This document shows positions 25,427-32,399 of a stretch of DNA of 64,000 nt, in pieces. The stretch lies in assembly GCF_004114975.1 (NCBI RefSeq), contig NZ_CP030051.1, positions 3,844,001-3,908,000 on the forward strand, in the 5' to 3' direction. The stretch's first letter is position 1. Every line of letters begins with the position of its first letter. The DNA is from Bradyrhizobium guangdongense (GTDB lineage: Bacteria; Pseudomonadota; Alphaproteobacteria; Rhizobiales; Xanthobacteraceae). Position numbers and translations under genes: made by a program. Below the pieces are notes generated by a model, which saw only the letters and a program-made list of their open reading frames with translations, was not told the DNA's origin and searched no databases.

Positions 25427-26020
25427 ATGGATGACGATACTGTCAAATACATAGCTGACTTTCTCAAGCCATGGAGGATTCAGCAGAAGCAACTGCCGAC
25501 GGGGCATCTGGTGGAGAAGTCAAAAGCCGAACTGCTTGCCGAAATCTCCGCCGCTGTACAGCGAGAGATCGATCGCCTTCGCGAACTCGCTCCTGACTAC
25601 TTTAGCCGCAGCGCAATTCAAAATACGCGCCAGCAGGCTCGCGAGATCGTAGCAGCGATTGATCAGCTAACTTTGTTATTGTCCGCAAAAACACTGTCAC
25701 CGGAGCTTCGATTGCGCCTCGGGTTGGATCTGCCTTCTCCCAGGGCGCTCGACGCGCTTCATGAGGTGCGCAGGCTGTGTCAGGCAGCGGATGACGATCA
25801 GCCGGGCGCTGACCAAGTCAAATTCTGGTGCGTGACCGTCGCGCTAAATCTGATGCTTCGTTTTTCGCAGAAAAGGCCGACCGCGGGATCGATCAAAACG
25901 CCATTCTGCGCCATTGCCGGCCTACTGTACCAGAGCGTCACCGGCGACGAGGAAAACCTCCGGAGCATCTGTCAGGCGGTGCTTCGGCCATACCAAGAAA
26001 TAGACATCCTCCCAACCTAG
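25427..26020 (+). CDS. Hypothetical protein of the integrated element
   Basis: A 197-residue soluble, helical protein (KSKAELLAEISAAVQREIDR, then NTRQQAREIVAAIDQLTLLL). No known domain, signal peptide or membrane segment is seen. It lies 19 nt after the integrase stop, in the same direction. The position between integrase and regulator is where satellites often carry cargo or accessory genes. Function unknown. Confidence 0.65.
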   Translation: MDDDTVKYIADFLKPWRIQQKQLPTGHLVEKSKAELLAEISAAVQREIDRLRELAPDYFSRSAIQNTRQQAREIVAAIDQLTLLLSAKTLSPELRLRLGLDLPSPRALDALHEVRRLCQAADDDQPGADQVKFWCVTVALNLMLRFSQKRPTAGSIKTPFCAIAGLLYQSVTGDEENLRSICQAVLRPYQEIDILPT

Positions 26021-26120
26021 CAGATTTCATGGCCGGATTTTCTCGCGCCGTCTGCTAAGGCCAGAAAGCAACCAGTCCACCGTCATCCCAAGGTTCACCA
26101 GTCACCTTGGATGGAAGGCA

Positions 26121-26342
26121 ATGGACAAGACCCCTAACACGGCCCTGAAACGATCCTTTCGGGTGGAGGAATTCGCCGCCCGGAATTCGATCTCGAGATC
26201 GCAAGTCTACATCGAGCTGAAAGAAGGTCGCCTCAACGCGCGAAAAGTTGGTAGTGCAACCCTCATCACGATTGAGGACGAAACCGCTTGGCTGGCCTCC
26301 CTGCCGCAAGCGAATCCGAGCCACGGCGAGCGGGTGGCGTGA
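26121..26342 (+). CDS. AlpA/excisionase-type small DNA-binding protein
   Basis: A 73-residue protein with a winged-helix MerR/AlpA-like fold: FRVEEFAARNSISRSQVY is the helix-turn-helix and LKEGRLNARKVGSATLI the wing with the recognition turn. AlpA-type proteins activate excision and the replication operon of P4-like satellites and PICIs; here it is the first gene of the compact rightward operon leading to the replication helicase, which fits. It could instead be a plain excisionase. Confidence 0.75.
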   Translation: MDKTPNTALKRSFRVEEFAARNSISRSQVYIELKEGRLNARKVGSATLITIEDETAWLASLPQANPSHGERVA

Positions 26343-26344
26343 CG

Positions 26345-26632
26345 ATGGCAAAACGTCCTGAGCTCGCCGAGGCAATCCCGTTCCGGTTTTTCAAGAACCG
26401 CCGAAAGGATGTGGTCGCCGTCACGCTCCAGCCGTTCACGCCGGCAGGCAAGGAAACAATCAACGTCGTCGATGTTCGACTGTTCGCGATGGACAGGTCG
26501 GGGGCTAACGTGCCGACGCCCAAGGGCGTTTCGATGTCCGTGAACCGGCTGCCCGACCTGCATGAGGCCGTAACCAAGGCGCTTAAGAAAGCGCAAGAGC
26601 TTGGTCTGCTCGACGGTGGGGATGATGAATGA
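26345..26632 (+). CDS. Hypothetical protein of the replication operon
   Basis: A 95-residue basic protein starting MAKRPELAEAIPFRFFKNRRK. A beta-rich core (DVVAVTLQPFTPAGKETINV) is followed by a C-terminal helix (HEAVTKALKKAQELGLL). The start is 2 nt after the AlpA-like stop, and its stop overlaps the next start by 4 nt, so it is translated as part of the operon. A role in DNA binding is plausible but unproven. Confidence 0.7.
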   Translation: MAKRPELAEAIPFRFFKNRRKDVVAVTLQPFTPAGKETINVVDVRLFAMDRSGANVPTPKGVSMSVNRLPDLHEAVTKALKKAQELGLLDGGDDE

Positions 26633-27183
26633 GCGGTCCGGCAAAACCAACCGCGGACATCGTGAACCTCGTCGACGTGTTGCATGATCTCGCCGACAGC
26701 AAAGCGTATCGCTATGCGCACCATCAGATCGAATTGCCCGATGCCGTCGACGAGTTGCAGCGGTTAGCCGAGCGCACCGGGCTGACCGCCGATCAAGATC
26801 TCGTGCAGAATGTGATTGCAGGCCCCTTCGCGTGGGTGCGCGGTCACCTCCAGGACAACGCCGCGCAAGATTGCGACCTTCCTGAGCCGCACGGCGAAAA
26901 TCTCCCGCCGGATTACGCCTCGCAGTTAGTGAAGCGGTTCGAGTTGGATGACCCGCGCGACGCGTGGAAACACACGGGCGAGTTGCCGCCTACCGCTGAC
27001 TTCCGCAATGGTCCGATTGGGCCAGAGCGAGCAGGCAAGCCGCACTCCTACAAACCAGCCGACAGCACGGTCGATGCTTTTCTTAACCTTGTCCGTCTCG
27101 GTGATCGCGAGCGCTTGCGGATCTGGCTCGACGATCATCGCCGCGATGCACCGTACCTGCTCGAATATCTGAGGGCCGTATGA
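26629..27183 (+). CDS. Hypothetical protein of the replication operon
   Basis: A 184-residue acidic protein with no recognised domain. The C-terminal third (DAFLNLVRLGDRERLRIWL, then DHRRDAPYLLEYL) is helical and repeats the style of satellite replication accessory proteins. ATGA overlaps at both ends (with 26345-26632 and with the helicase gene) show tight coupling. It may load or recruit the helicase, which is inferred from position only. Confidence 0.65.
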   Translation: MSGPAKPTADIVNLVDVLHDLADSKAYRYAHHQIELPDAVDELQRLAERTGLTADQDLVQNVIAGPFAWVRGHLQDNAAQDCDLPEPHGENLPPDYASQLVKRFELDDPRDAWKHTGELPPTADFRNGPIGPERAGKPHSYKPADSTVDAFLNLVRLGDRERLRIWLDDHRRDAPYLLEYLRAV

Positions 27184-28619
27184 TCGCGCCAGCCACCAAA
27201 GCTATCGCATTCGAGGCGTTTGCCGACCTTGGTCTCGGTGGACCTCAGCAACAGCGGGAATCCCATGTCGTCGACCGCGACGACAACGCGCCGCGGCCGC
27301 CGGCCTTCACCGACGAGGCTATCGCGCTGCGTTTTGCCGAGCAGCACCGAAATGACCTGCGCTACGTCGCCACGTGGGGCAGGTGGATGATTTGGGACGG
27401 ACGCAAATGGGGGGCGGACGAGACGCTCGCCGGCTTCGATTATGCCCGCATGATCTGTCGCGCGGCCGCGGCCGAATGCAACAAGCCGAAGGTCGCCGCC
27501 AATCTAGCCAGTGCAAAGACTGTCGCGGCCGTCGAAAGGTTGGCGAAGGCGGATCGCGCTATCGCCGCGACGGCTACGCAGTGGGACGCGGATAACTGGC
27601 TGTTGAACACTCCCGATTGCGTCATCGATCTCAGAACAGGTGCGAGGCGCGCACACTGTGCGGACGACTACCTCACCAGCATCACGTCAGTCTCGCCGGG
27701 TGGCTCCTGTCCGCTGTTCCAGCGGTTTCTGACCAGGGTCACTGACGGCGATGCTGAGCTCCAGGCGTTTCTCAAACGAGTCGCCGGGTACGCCCTGACG
27801 GGCTCGACGAGCGCCCAGGCGCTGTTCTTCTGCTACGGCACTGGCGGCAACGGCAAGGGCGTGTTCATCAACGCGGTCTCCGGCATCCTGAATGACTATC
27901 ACAAGACATCGCCTATCGAGACTTTCACCGCCTCGTCCTTTGCTCAGCACCCGACCGAGCTCGCCGGCCTGCGCGGCGCGCGACTGGTGACGGCAAACGA
28001 GACTGAAGAAAATCGCCGCTGGGCCGAGGCCCGGATCAAAGCGCTCACCGGTGGCGATCGTATCTCAGCTCGCTTCATGCGGCAGGACTTCTTTGAGTTC
28101 ACGCCACAATTCAAGCTGCTCATTGCCGGCAACCACAAACCCGGCCTCCGGTCGGTCGATGAAGCCATGAGGCGCCGCTTCCACCTCATACCTTTCACGG
28201 TGACCATCCCGAAGGAGGAGCGGGACCCGGACCTGACCGACAAGATCCGTGCCGAGTGGCCCGGCATTCTGTCGTGGATGATCGAGGGCTGTCTGGAGTG
28301 GCAACGCATCGGCCTGGCACCGCCGGCGGCAGTCACAAAGGCGACGGCCGAATATCTCAGCTCCGAGGACATCGTCGGGAGTTGGATCGACGACCGCTGC
28401 AAACGCGAGCCCAATGCATGGACCTCGTCAGCCGCGCTCTACAGTGATTGGAAGGCTTGGGCCGATGCCTCCAGCGAACAGGCTGGCAGCACCAAGACGT
28501 TCACACAGAAGCTCGTCGATCGAGGATTTGTGCCTCACCGCCTCAATTCAGGACGTGGCTTCTACGGTCTCCGGCTGCTGTCAGATATGCCCGAAACCAC
28601 GGGAGACTACGGAAAGTGA
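27180..28619 (+). CDS. Phage/plasmid D5-type SF3 replication helicase (P4-primase family C-terminal part)
   Basis: A 479-residue protein. A D5_N-type domain (~45-200) includes WMIWDGRKWGAD and the NTPDCVIDLRTG segment; the SF3 helicase follows, with Walker A GTGGNGKG at residues 220-227, a B/B'-like ETFTASSF-LAGLRGARLVTANE region, and sensor LLIAGNHKPGL. No TOPRIM or archaeo-eukaryotic primase active site is visible at the N terminus, so it is likely helicase only. A candidate origin begins at its stop codon. This pairing matches rep/pri-ori modules in satellites. Confidence 0.88.
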   Translation: MIAPATKAIAFEAFADLGLGGPQQQRESHVVDRDDNAPRPPAFTDEAIALRFAEQHRNDLRYVATWGRWMIWDGRKWGADETLAGFDYARMICRAAAAECNKPKVAANLASAKTVAAVERLAKADRAIAATATQWDADNWLLNTPDCVIDLRTGARRAHCADDYLTSITSVSPGGSCPLFQRFLTRVTDGDAELQAFLKRVAGYALTGSTSAQALFFCYGTGGNGKGVFINAVSGILNDYHKTSPIETFTASSFAQHPTELAGLRGARLVTANETEENRRWAEARIKALTGGDRISARFMRQDFFEFTPQFKLLIAGNHKPGLRSVDEAMRRRFHLIPFTVTIPKEERDPDLTDKIRAEWPGILSWMIEGCLEWQRIGLAPPAAVTKATAEYLSSEDIVGSWIDDRCKREPNAWTSSAALYSDWKAWADASSEQAGSTKTFTQKLVDRGFVPHRLNSGRGFYGLRLLSDMPETTGDYGK

Positions 28620-28701
28620 CACATGTGACACGAGATCAGTTTATCCACGTTACACGCGCGCGCGTGACGGCGATAAGTAGGCGTCCCGTCACATGTGTCA
28701 C
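28616..28701. other. Candidate replication origin of the element
   Basis: The 14-mer GTGACACATGTGAC (28616-28629) is repeated inverted at 28688-28701. Midway lies a perfect 14-bp palindrome CACGCGCGCGCGTG (28653-28666), with gaps of 23 and 21 bp on the two sides. A DnaA-box-like TTATCCACG (8/9 to the consensus) is at 28641-28649. The array starts in the helicase stop codon. Satellite origins are usually found just there. The remaining sequence to 29195 holds no convincing gene. Confidence 0.6.
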
Positions 28702-29195
28702 CGATGGGGTTGAAGGAGCTCCTCATCGGTGCAGTGCGCGTAACCAGGCAGCTCGCATGCTTTGGTCCGACAGTATGCCGGCGATCGGCGAGGGTGATAA
28801 CAGTTACCCCAGCCGGTCATCTTCACTTCGGCAGGGTGGAGTAGCGATGCAAAAAGCGCCGCGATCTACGCAAGTTCACTCGGTCGTGTCCAACAAGCGT
28901 CCAATATGTGCGGTGGCGGAAGGGATTTCGCGCGCGGGTGCCAACTCAGTCTTTCACTCTGTTGAAGCAGTCCAGGCGCGCGCGAGGCTGCCGATCACTG
29001 GTGAACCGTCTCATTTTTCTAACTGCCTGATTTTGCTACAAAAAAGACCTGGGTGGGGTGCCGGTAGGGGGAAAACGCTCGGCCCGCCCATTTCGCGACA
29101 TCGCTTCAAACTTTCGCGGCGGCTCCAAAAATTCGGCGGCGGCCCTCTGCAACACTCGTCCACAATAGCGGCGCTGTGCGGCTCATGGAGGCTGC
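28702..29195. other. Non-coding stretch downstream of the candidate origin
   Basis: There is no gene with acceptable codon use on either strand. It contains the inverted near-copy of the end repeat (28885-28896) and should hold the promoter for the following rightward block. A poly-A/G-rich part (29040-29075) precedes the next gene. Confidence 0.5.
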
Positions 29196-29831
29196 ATGAC
29201 CGGACAGCTTGACCTGGACCTCCTGGAGGACCTGACCGAGCAGAGCTCCGTGGTGGTGAATGTCGGCTCGGGATCTCGGAAGGGTCGGCGCCGACCGCGC
29301 AGTGTGTCTCTACCGTTCCAGCGCATCGCGAGGGTGGCGCGTGAGCAGGAGGAAGCCCCGCCGGCACCAGACTCACCAGCGGCCGCCGCAAGCCCGCCTG
29401 AGGCCTGTCCGGACGTGTTGGCGACACCGGCCGGCCCATTTATGCGGCTTGCCCGGACGAAGTCCGAGCTGGTGGCAGTGCTGAGGGCGCGCAAGGAAGC
29501 CCTGAACCTGAGCCACGAGAAAATCGATCAGCTGGTCGGCTGGGCCGATCGCCTGTCGACCAAGGCGCTGGCGCCGGTACCGAAGAAGGGAATGAGCGGC
29601 GACATGCTGCAGGCGGTCCTGGACGCCCTAGGGCTGGGCGTAGCCGCGGTGGTGCTGGTCGAGGATCCCGAGCAGTCCGAGCAGATGCGCCCAAGGTGGA
29701 CACCTCGCGGCCCGACTGGCCCGAGGCCTGATGGTGCGTTGTTAGACCTGCGCGGCGAAGCGATGCTCCAGTCCACAACGGAGGACCACGATGGCGAACA
29801 AGCCCCACATCAGTTTCCGGCCGAGCGTTGA
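29196..29831 (+). CDS. Phage-type XRE-like regulator
   Basis: A 211-residue frame. The protein-like core is residues ~85-165: FMRLARTKSELVAVLRARKEALNLSHEKIDQL resembles the lambda-repressor-type helix-turn-helix, followed by MSGDMLQAVLDALGLGV. This layout occurs in small rhizobial prophage regulators. The N-terminal 80 residues are Pro/Ala-rich and low complexity, and the last ~40 residues overlap the next gene, so the true ends may be shorter. It may control the following gene block. Confidence 0.6.
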   Translation: MTGQLDLDLLEDLTEQSSVVVNVGSGSRKGRRRPRSVSLPFQRIARVAREQEEAPPAPDSPAAAASPPEACPDVLATPAGPFMRLARTKSELVAVLRARKEALNLSHEKIDQLVGWADRLSTKALAPVPKKGMSGDMLQAVLDALGLGVAAVVLVEDPEQSEQMRPRWTPRGPTGPRPDGALLDLRGEAMLQSTTEDHDGEQAPHQFPAER

Positions 29832-29958
29832 GCTCGATGCTGCGATCCGTGCCGCGGCGTCGAAAGACCGCCGGCCGGTCTCGTCCTTTGTCGCCAACCT
29901 CGTCGAGGACGCGCTTGCCGCCAAGCAGGCAAACCATCAGCACAGCGAGGCGGCGTGA
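29791..29958 (+). CDS. Ribbon-helix-helix (CopG/Arc-like) DNA-binding protein
   Basis: A 55-residue protein, MANKPHISFRPSVELDAA onward. The first strand HISFRPS, helix LDAAIRAAAS and helix SSFVANLVEDAL give a classic ribbon-helix-helix pattern. It has GGAGG before the ATG and overlaps the next gene by 4 nt (GTGA). It overlaps the XRE-like frame by 41 nt. A regulatory role in the element is likely; partner to a toxin is possible, but no toxin is adjacent. Confidence 0.7.
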   Translation: MANKPHISFRPSVELDAAIRAAASKDRRPVSSFVANLVEDALAAKQANHQHSEAA

Positions 29959-30716
29959 GGCTTATGTCGATGCTCCGAAAGAAGGCAGAAGCCCCAGCGC
30001 CTGCGGCGCCTGGCCGCGCTGCTGAGATCGCGGCCAAGGTCGATGGCGCGCGCGCGGTGCTCGCCTCGCTGGAGGCTGAGCTCGAGCATTTGATCTTGGA
30101 CGCGGTCGACCGCAAGGCCGGTGCCGCCGAAAAGCTTTCCACGCACCGTGGCAAGGTGGAAGCCGCAAGGACGGCCGTCGACGAGCTGAAAGTCGCCCAG
30201 CGCCTGGCCGCTCGCCTCGAGCGCGAGGACACGGCAGAACGGGATGCGCAGGCGCGCTCGGGTCAACTGGCAGAGCTACGCTCTCGTATGGCCGACCGCG
30301 GCAAAGCGATGGCCACCGTGCTGGAAGCCGCGGCAACGATGGCGAAGGCCTATGGGGAGTTCATCGTCGCTTCGGAGCAGGCCCGAGCGGCCGCCCCCGA
30401 CGGCACGGCGCTGCCCGACATCGGGGTAGGACCGAATGGACTCTGCGGCCGGAGCTTCGGCCCGCTGGATCGGCTCATTGCTGCAGAGCTTTGGCGCCTC
30501 GCGCCGCAGCGAGCCCCCGACTCCAACGCCTACATTGCGCTGCCGTTTGCGGCGCCCATCACCGAGATGCACCGGCTCAAGCCCGCCTTGACGCCCCCGG
30601 CGCTCGCCGAATTTGAGGCGGCCGACGCGGCCGTGCTCGCCGACATCGAAAAGCAGGTGAAGCAGCTTCACGCCGCGGACCTGACCGCAATCGAAACAAC
30701 GGAGGTCGCGGCATGA
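29955..30716 (+). CDS. Coiled-coil phage-type hypothetical protein
   Basis: A 253-residue protein (GTG 29955, or ATG 29964). Residues ~20-120 form a long Ala/Glu/Arg coiled coil with heptads (VLASLEAELEHLILDAV, then VEAARTAVDELKVAQRLAAR). The C-terminal half is less charged, with FAAPITEMHRLKPALTPPAL. It resembles phage scaffold- or packaging-accessory-like proteins in style but has no motif. It overlaps the next gene by 4 nt. The function is unknown. Confidence 0.65.
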   Translation: MRLMSMLRKKAEAPAPAAPGRAAEIAAKVDGARAVLASLEAELEHLILDAVDRKAGAAEKLSTHRGKVEAARTAVDELKVAQRLAARLEREDTAERDAQARSGQLAELRSRMADRGKAMATVLEAAATMAKAYGEFIVASEQARAAAPDGTALPDIGVGPNGLCGRSFGPLDRLIAAELWRLAPQRAPDSNAYIALPFAAPITEMHRLKPALTPPALAEFEAADAAVLADIEKQVKQLHAADLTAIETTEVAA

Positions 30717-31150
30717 TCGATCCATCTTCCCTCACCAGCGAACAGGCCGGTGAGAAACTTGCCGCGATGGCAAAGGAATACGCGGCGGCGTCCGCGACCA
30801 ACTCCGCCGCGCCCCAGCCGACGGCCGAAGAATTGGTCGCCCAGCAGCGGGCGGCCGCGGAGAAGCGCGACGCCGAAAACGTGCTCGACCACCTGGTCAA
30901 GGCAGGCCTCTCTCCTGAAATCACGGAGGCCGGCGCGGAGGTGCAGCAGTACATCGACGGAAAACGTTCAATCACCCCGGCTCTGCGCGCTGCGGTCGAC
31001 GCGAAGATCGAGAGTTGGAAGCGTGACAGCGAATTCCAGAAGAAGCTTTTCAGTGGAGAACCCGAAGCAATTCGTCTGCTCAATATCGCCAGCGCGATGC
31101 GCATTGCGCCCGTGAAAGAAGCACCCAAAACGGAGAGCCAAAATGCATGA
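30713..31150 (+). CDS. Hypothetical phage-type protein
   Basis: A 145-residue acidic helical protein, MIDPSSLTSEQAGEKLAAM onward. The central part (DAENVLDHLVKAGLSPEI, then AALRAAVDAKIESWKRDSEF) has regular charged helices. No motif is recognised. It lies in the middle of the coupled gene block 29.8-32.3 kb and overlaps a 59-residue gene by 8 nt. Confidence 0.6.
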   Translation: MIDPSSLTSEQAGEKLAAMAKEYAAASATNSAAPQPTAEELVAQQRAAAEKRDAENVLDHLVKAGLSPEITEAGAEVQQYIDGKRSITPALRAAVDAKIESWKRDSEFQKKLFSGEPEAIRLLNIASAMRIAPVKEAPKTESQNA

Positions 31151-31322
31151 CTACGTCGTCACGTGTGTGAACCCCAGAACCGGAGAATTCAAGCCGGCGA
31201 CCTTGGCGCTCAACGACCTTCAACTCGCTCGCGCGAAGCGCTTTGAACTCGTGTTCGAACCGAGCATGACCCGCGCGATCCCAGAAGGCTTCATGCCCTG
31301 CGAAACCTTCGCTACGCCATAG
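31143..31322 (+). CDS. Small hypothetical protein
   Basis: A 59-residue protein, MHDYVVTCVNPRTGEFKP onward, ending MPCETFATP. It overlaps the preceding gene and is followed by another 17 nt later. It is protein-like in composition, beta-rich at the start. Function unknown. Confidence 0.6.
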   Translation: MHDYVVTCVNPRTGEFKPATLALNDLQLARAKRFELVFEPSMTRAIPEGFMPCETFATP

Positions 31323-31339
31323 ACAAGGAAAGATTTGAC

Positions 31340-31639
31340 ATGACCAACGTGACGCACACGTCTCTGAGTTCTCACTCGGCGGTATTTCAGTTAGCCGGCT
31401 CGACCGTTTCAGCTTTCGTCACCGGAACGATTGCCGATCTCATCGATCAGCCCGAGCTCCTACAGCTGGTTGGCGGGCAGTGGCGGAGTTTGGACCCGCC
31501 CATGAAGTTCTCGGCCGCAGACCGAGGTGGCGTTAAGCAAGCCAAGTTCAATTCTGCCGCTACAGGGTTTCGTTGGAATATCCCGCAAGCCGGCGCCGCG
31601 GGCGCGCACGTCGTCTCGACCAGCGTAACGAGCTCGTGA
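31340..31639 (+). CDS. Hypothetical protein
   Basis: A 99-residue Ser/Ala/Thr-rich protein (MTNVTHTSLSSHSAVFQL) with a small beta-rich core. No cysteine, signal or membrane segment is seen. AAGGAAAG lies before the ATG. Its TGA overlaps the next ATG by one base, so the two are coupled. It could be a minor structural or decoration protein judging by composition, but this is weak. Confidence 0.6.
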   Translation: MTNVTHTSLSSHSAVFQLAGSTVSAFVTGTIADLIDQPELLQLVGGQWRSLDPPMKFSAADRGGVKQAKFNSAATGFRWNIPQAGAAGAHVVSTSVTSS

Positions 31640-31902
31640 TGGGCGCAATCGAAACCTTCATCGAGGAGTTGCGCGCTGAGCCCGCCTTGTCCGGCCATGC
31701 CAACCAGTTCGAGGCGGCTTTCAAGGCAAGCCGCATAGAGGCCGCGAAGAACAAGCACGCCAACAACTTTCTTGCCGCGCTGCGATTGATCGTCCAGCGC
31801 CAGGATAAGTCGCTCGTCGAGCGCTTCGATGCAATCCTGAAGCTCACCGCGTTCAAGGGCCCGGTGGTTGGGTCGGTGAGCAAGCTGGTTGGATGGGCCT
31901 AA
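31639..31902 (+). CDS. Small helical hypothetical protein
   Basis: An 87-residue protein, MGAIETFIEELRAEPALSG onward, made of basic amphipathic helices (AKNKHANNFLAALRLIVQRQ). The start overlaps the previous stop (TGATG). No domain is recognised. It resembles small phage regulators or assembly factors in size only. Confidence 0.55.
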   Translation: MGAIETFIEELRAEPALSGHANQFEAAFKASRIEAAKNKHANNFLAALRLIVQRQDKSLVERFDAILKLTAFKGPVVGSVSKLVGWA

Positions 31903-31904
31903 GC

Positions 31905-32096
31905 ATGGATGCCAACATCAAAATTGAGCTTACCCCAGACATGGTGATCGCGATTGTTCGCGCTCAGGATCGCTGGCCGCCCAGCGAGCCGACGCCGCCG
32001 GGTTTCTTCGACGTGCAGGCGCGGATCAGCGAGGCTCTCGACGCGAATCCAGCGGCAAAGGAAGCCGTCAAGCTGGCTGAGGGCGATGGGCGATAG
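31905..32096 (+). CDS. Small hypothetical protein
   Basis: A 63-residue protein, MDANIKIELTPDMVIAIVR onward. ATG 31893 is an alternative start that overlaps the previous gene. It is acidic, with a strand-helix pattern. It overlaps the next gene by 11 nt. Function unknown. Confidence 0.55.
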   Translation: MDANIKIELTPDMVIAIVRAQDRWPPSEPTPPGFFDVQARISEALDANPAAKEAVKLAEGDGR

Positions 32097-32274
32097 GGAA
32101 ACGTCTGCGATCCTTGGGCTCAAGCGTGAGCTGAAGGCAGCCCGCGGGAGAGCCCGCGATCTCGCTGTGCAGAACGAAAGCTGGCGCGCTGTTGCTCAGA
32201 CGCTGCGGAAGCTCGCCGGCATCGATGATAGCCAATTTGCGAACGTGTTGAAATCGGAGTCATTGACTGAGTAG
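32086..32274 (+). CDS. Small coiled-coil hypothetical protein
   Basis: A 62-residue basic helix-rich protein, MGDRETSAILGLKRELKAAR onward. It has a heptad-like pattern (LAVQNESWRAVAQTLRKL). It is the last gene of the compact block before the tail-spike-like gene, which follows after 125 nt. Function unknown. Confidence 0.55.
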   Translation: MGDRETSAILGLKRELKAARGRARDLAVQNESWRAVAQTLRKLAGIDDSQFANVLKSESLTE

Positions 32275-32399
32275 GTAGCGCGCACCTCAAGCGCGTTGCG
32301 GCCTGGGCAAGCCGGAATCAGCCCCGCCTTTGGACATCGGCGCAAACGTCTTTCGGAGCTCCGCCGGATCGGAGCTGGCCCGATCCGAAAGCTCGTCCC

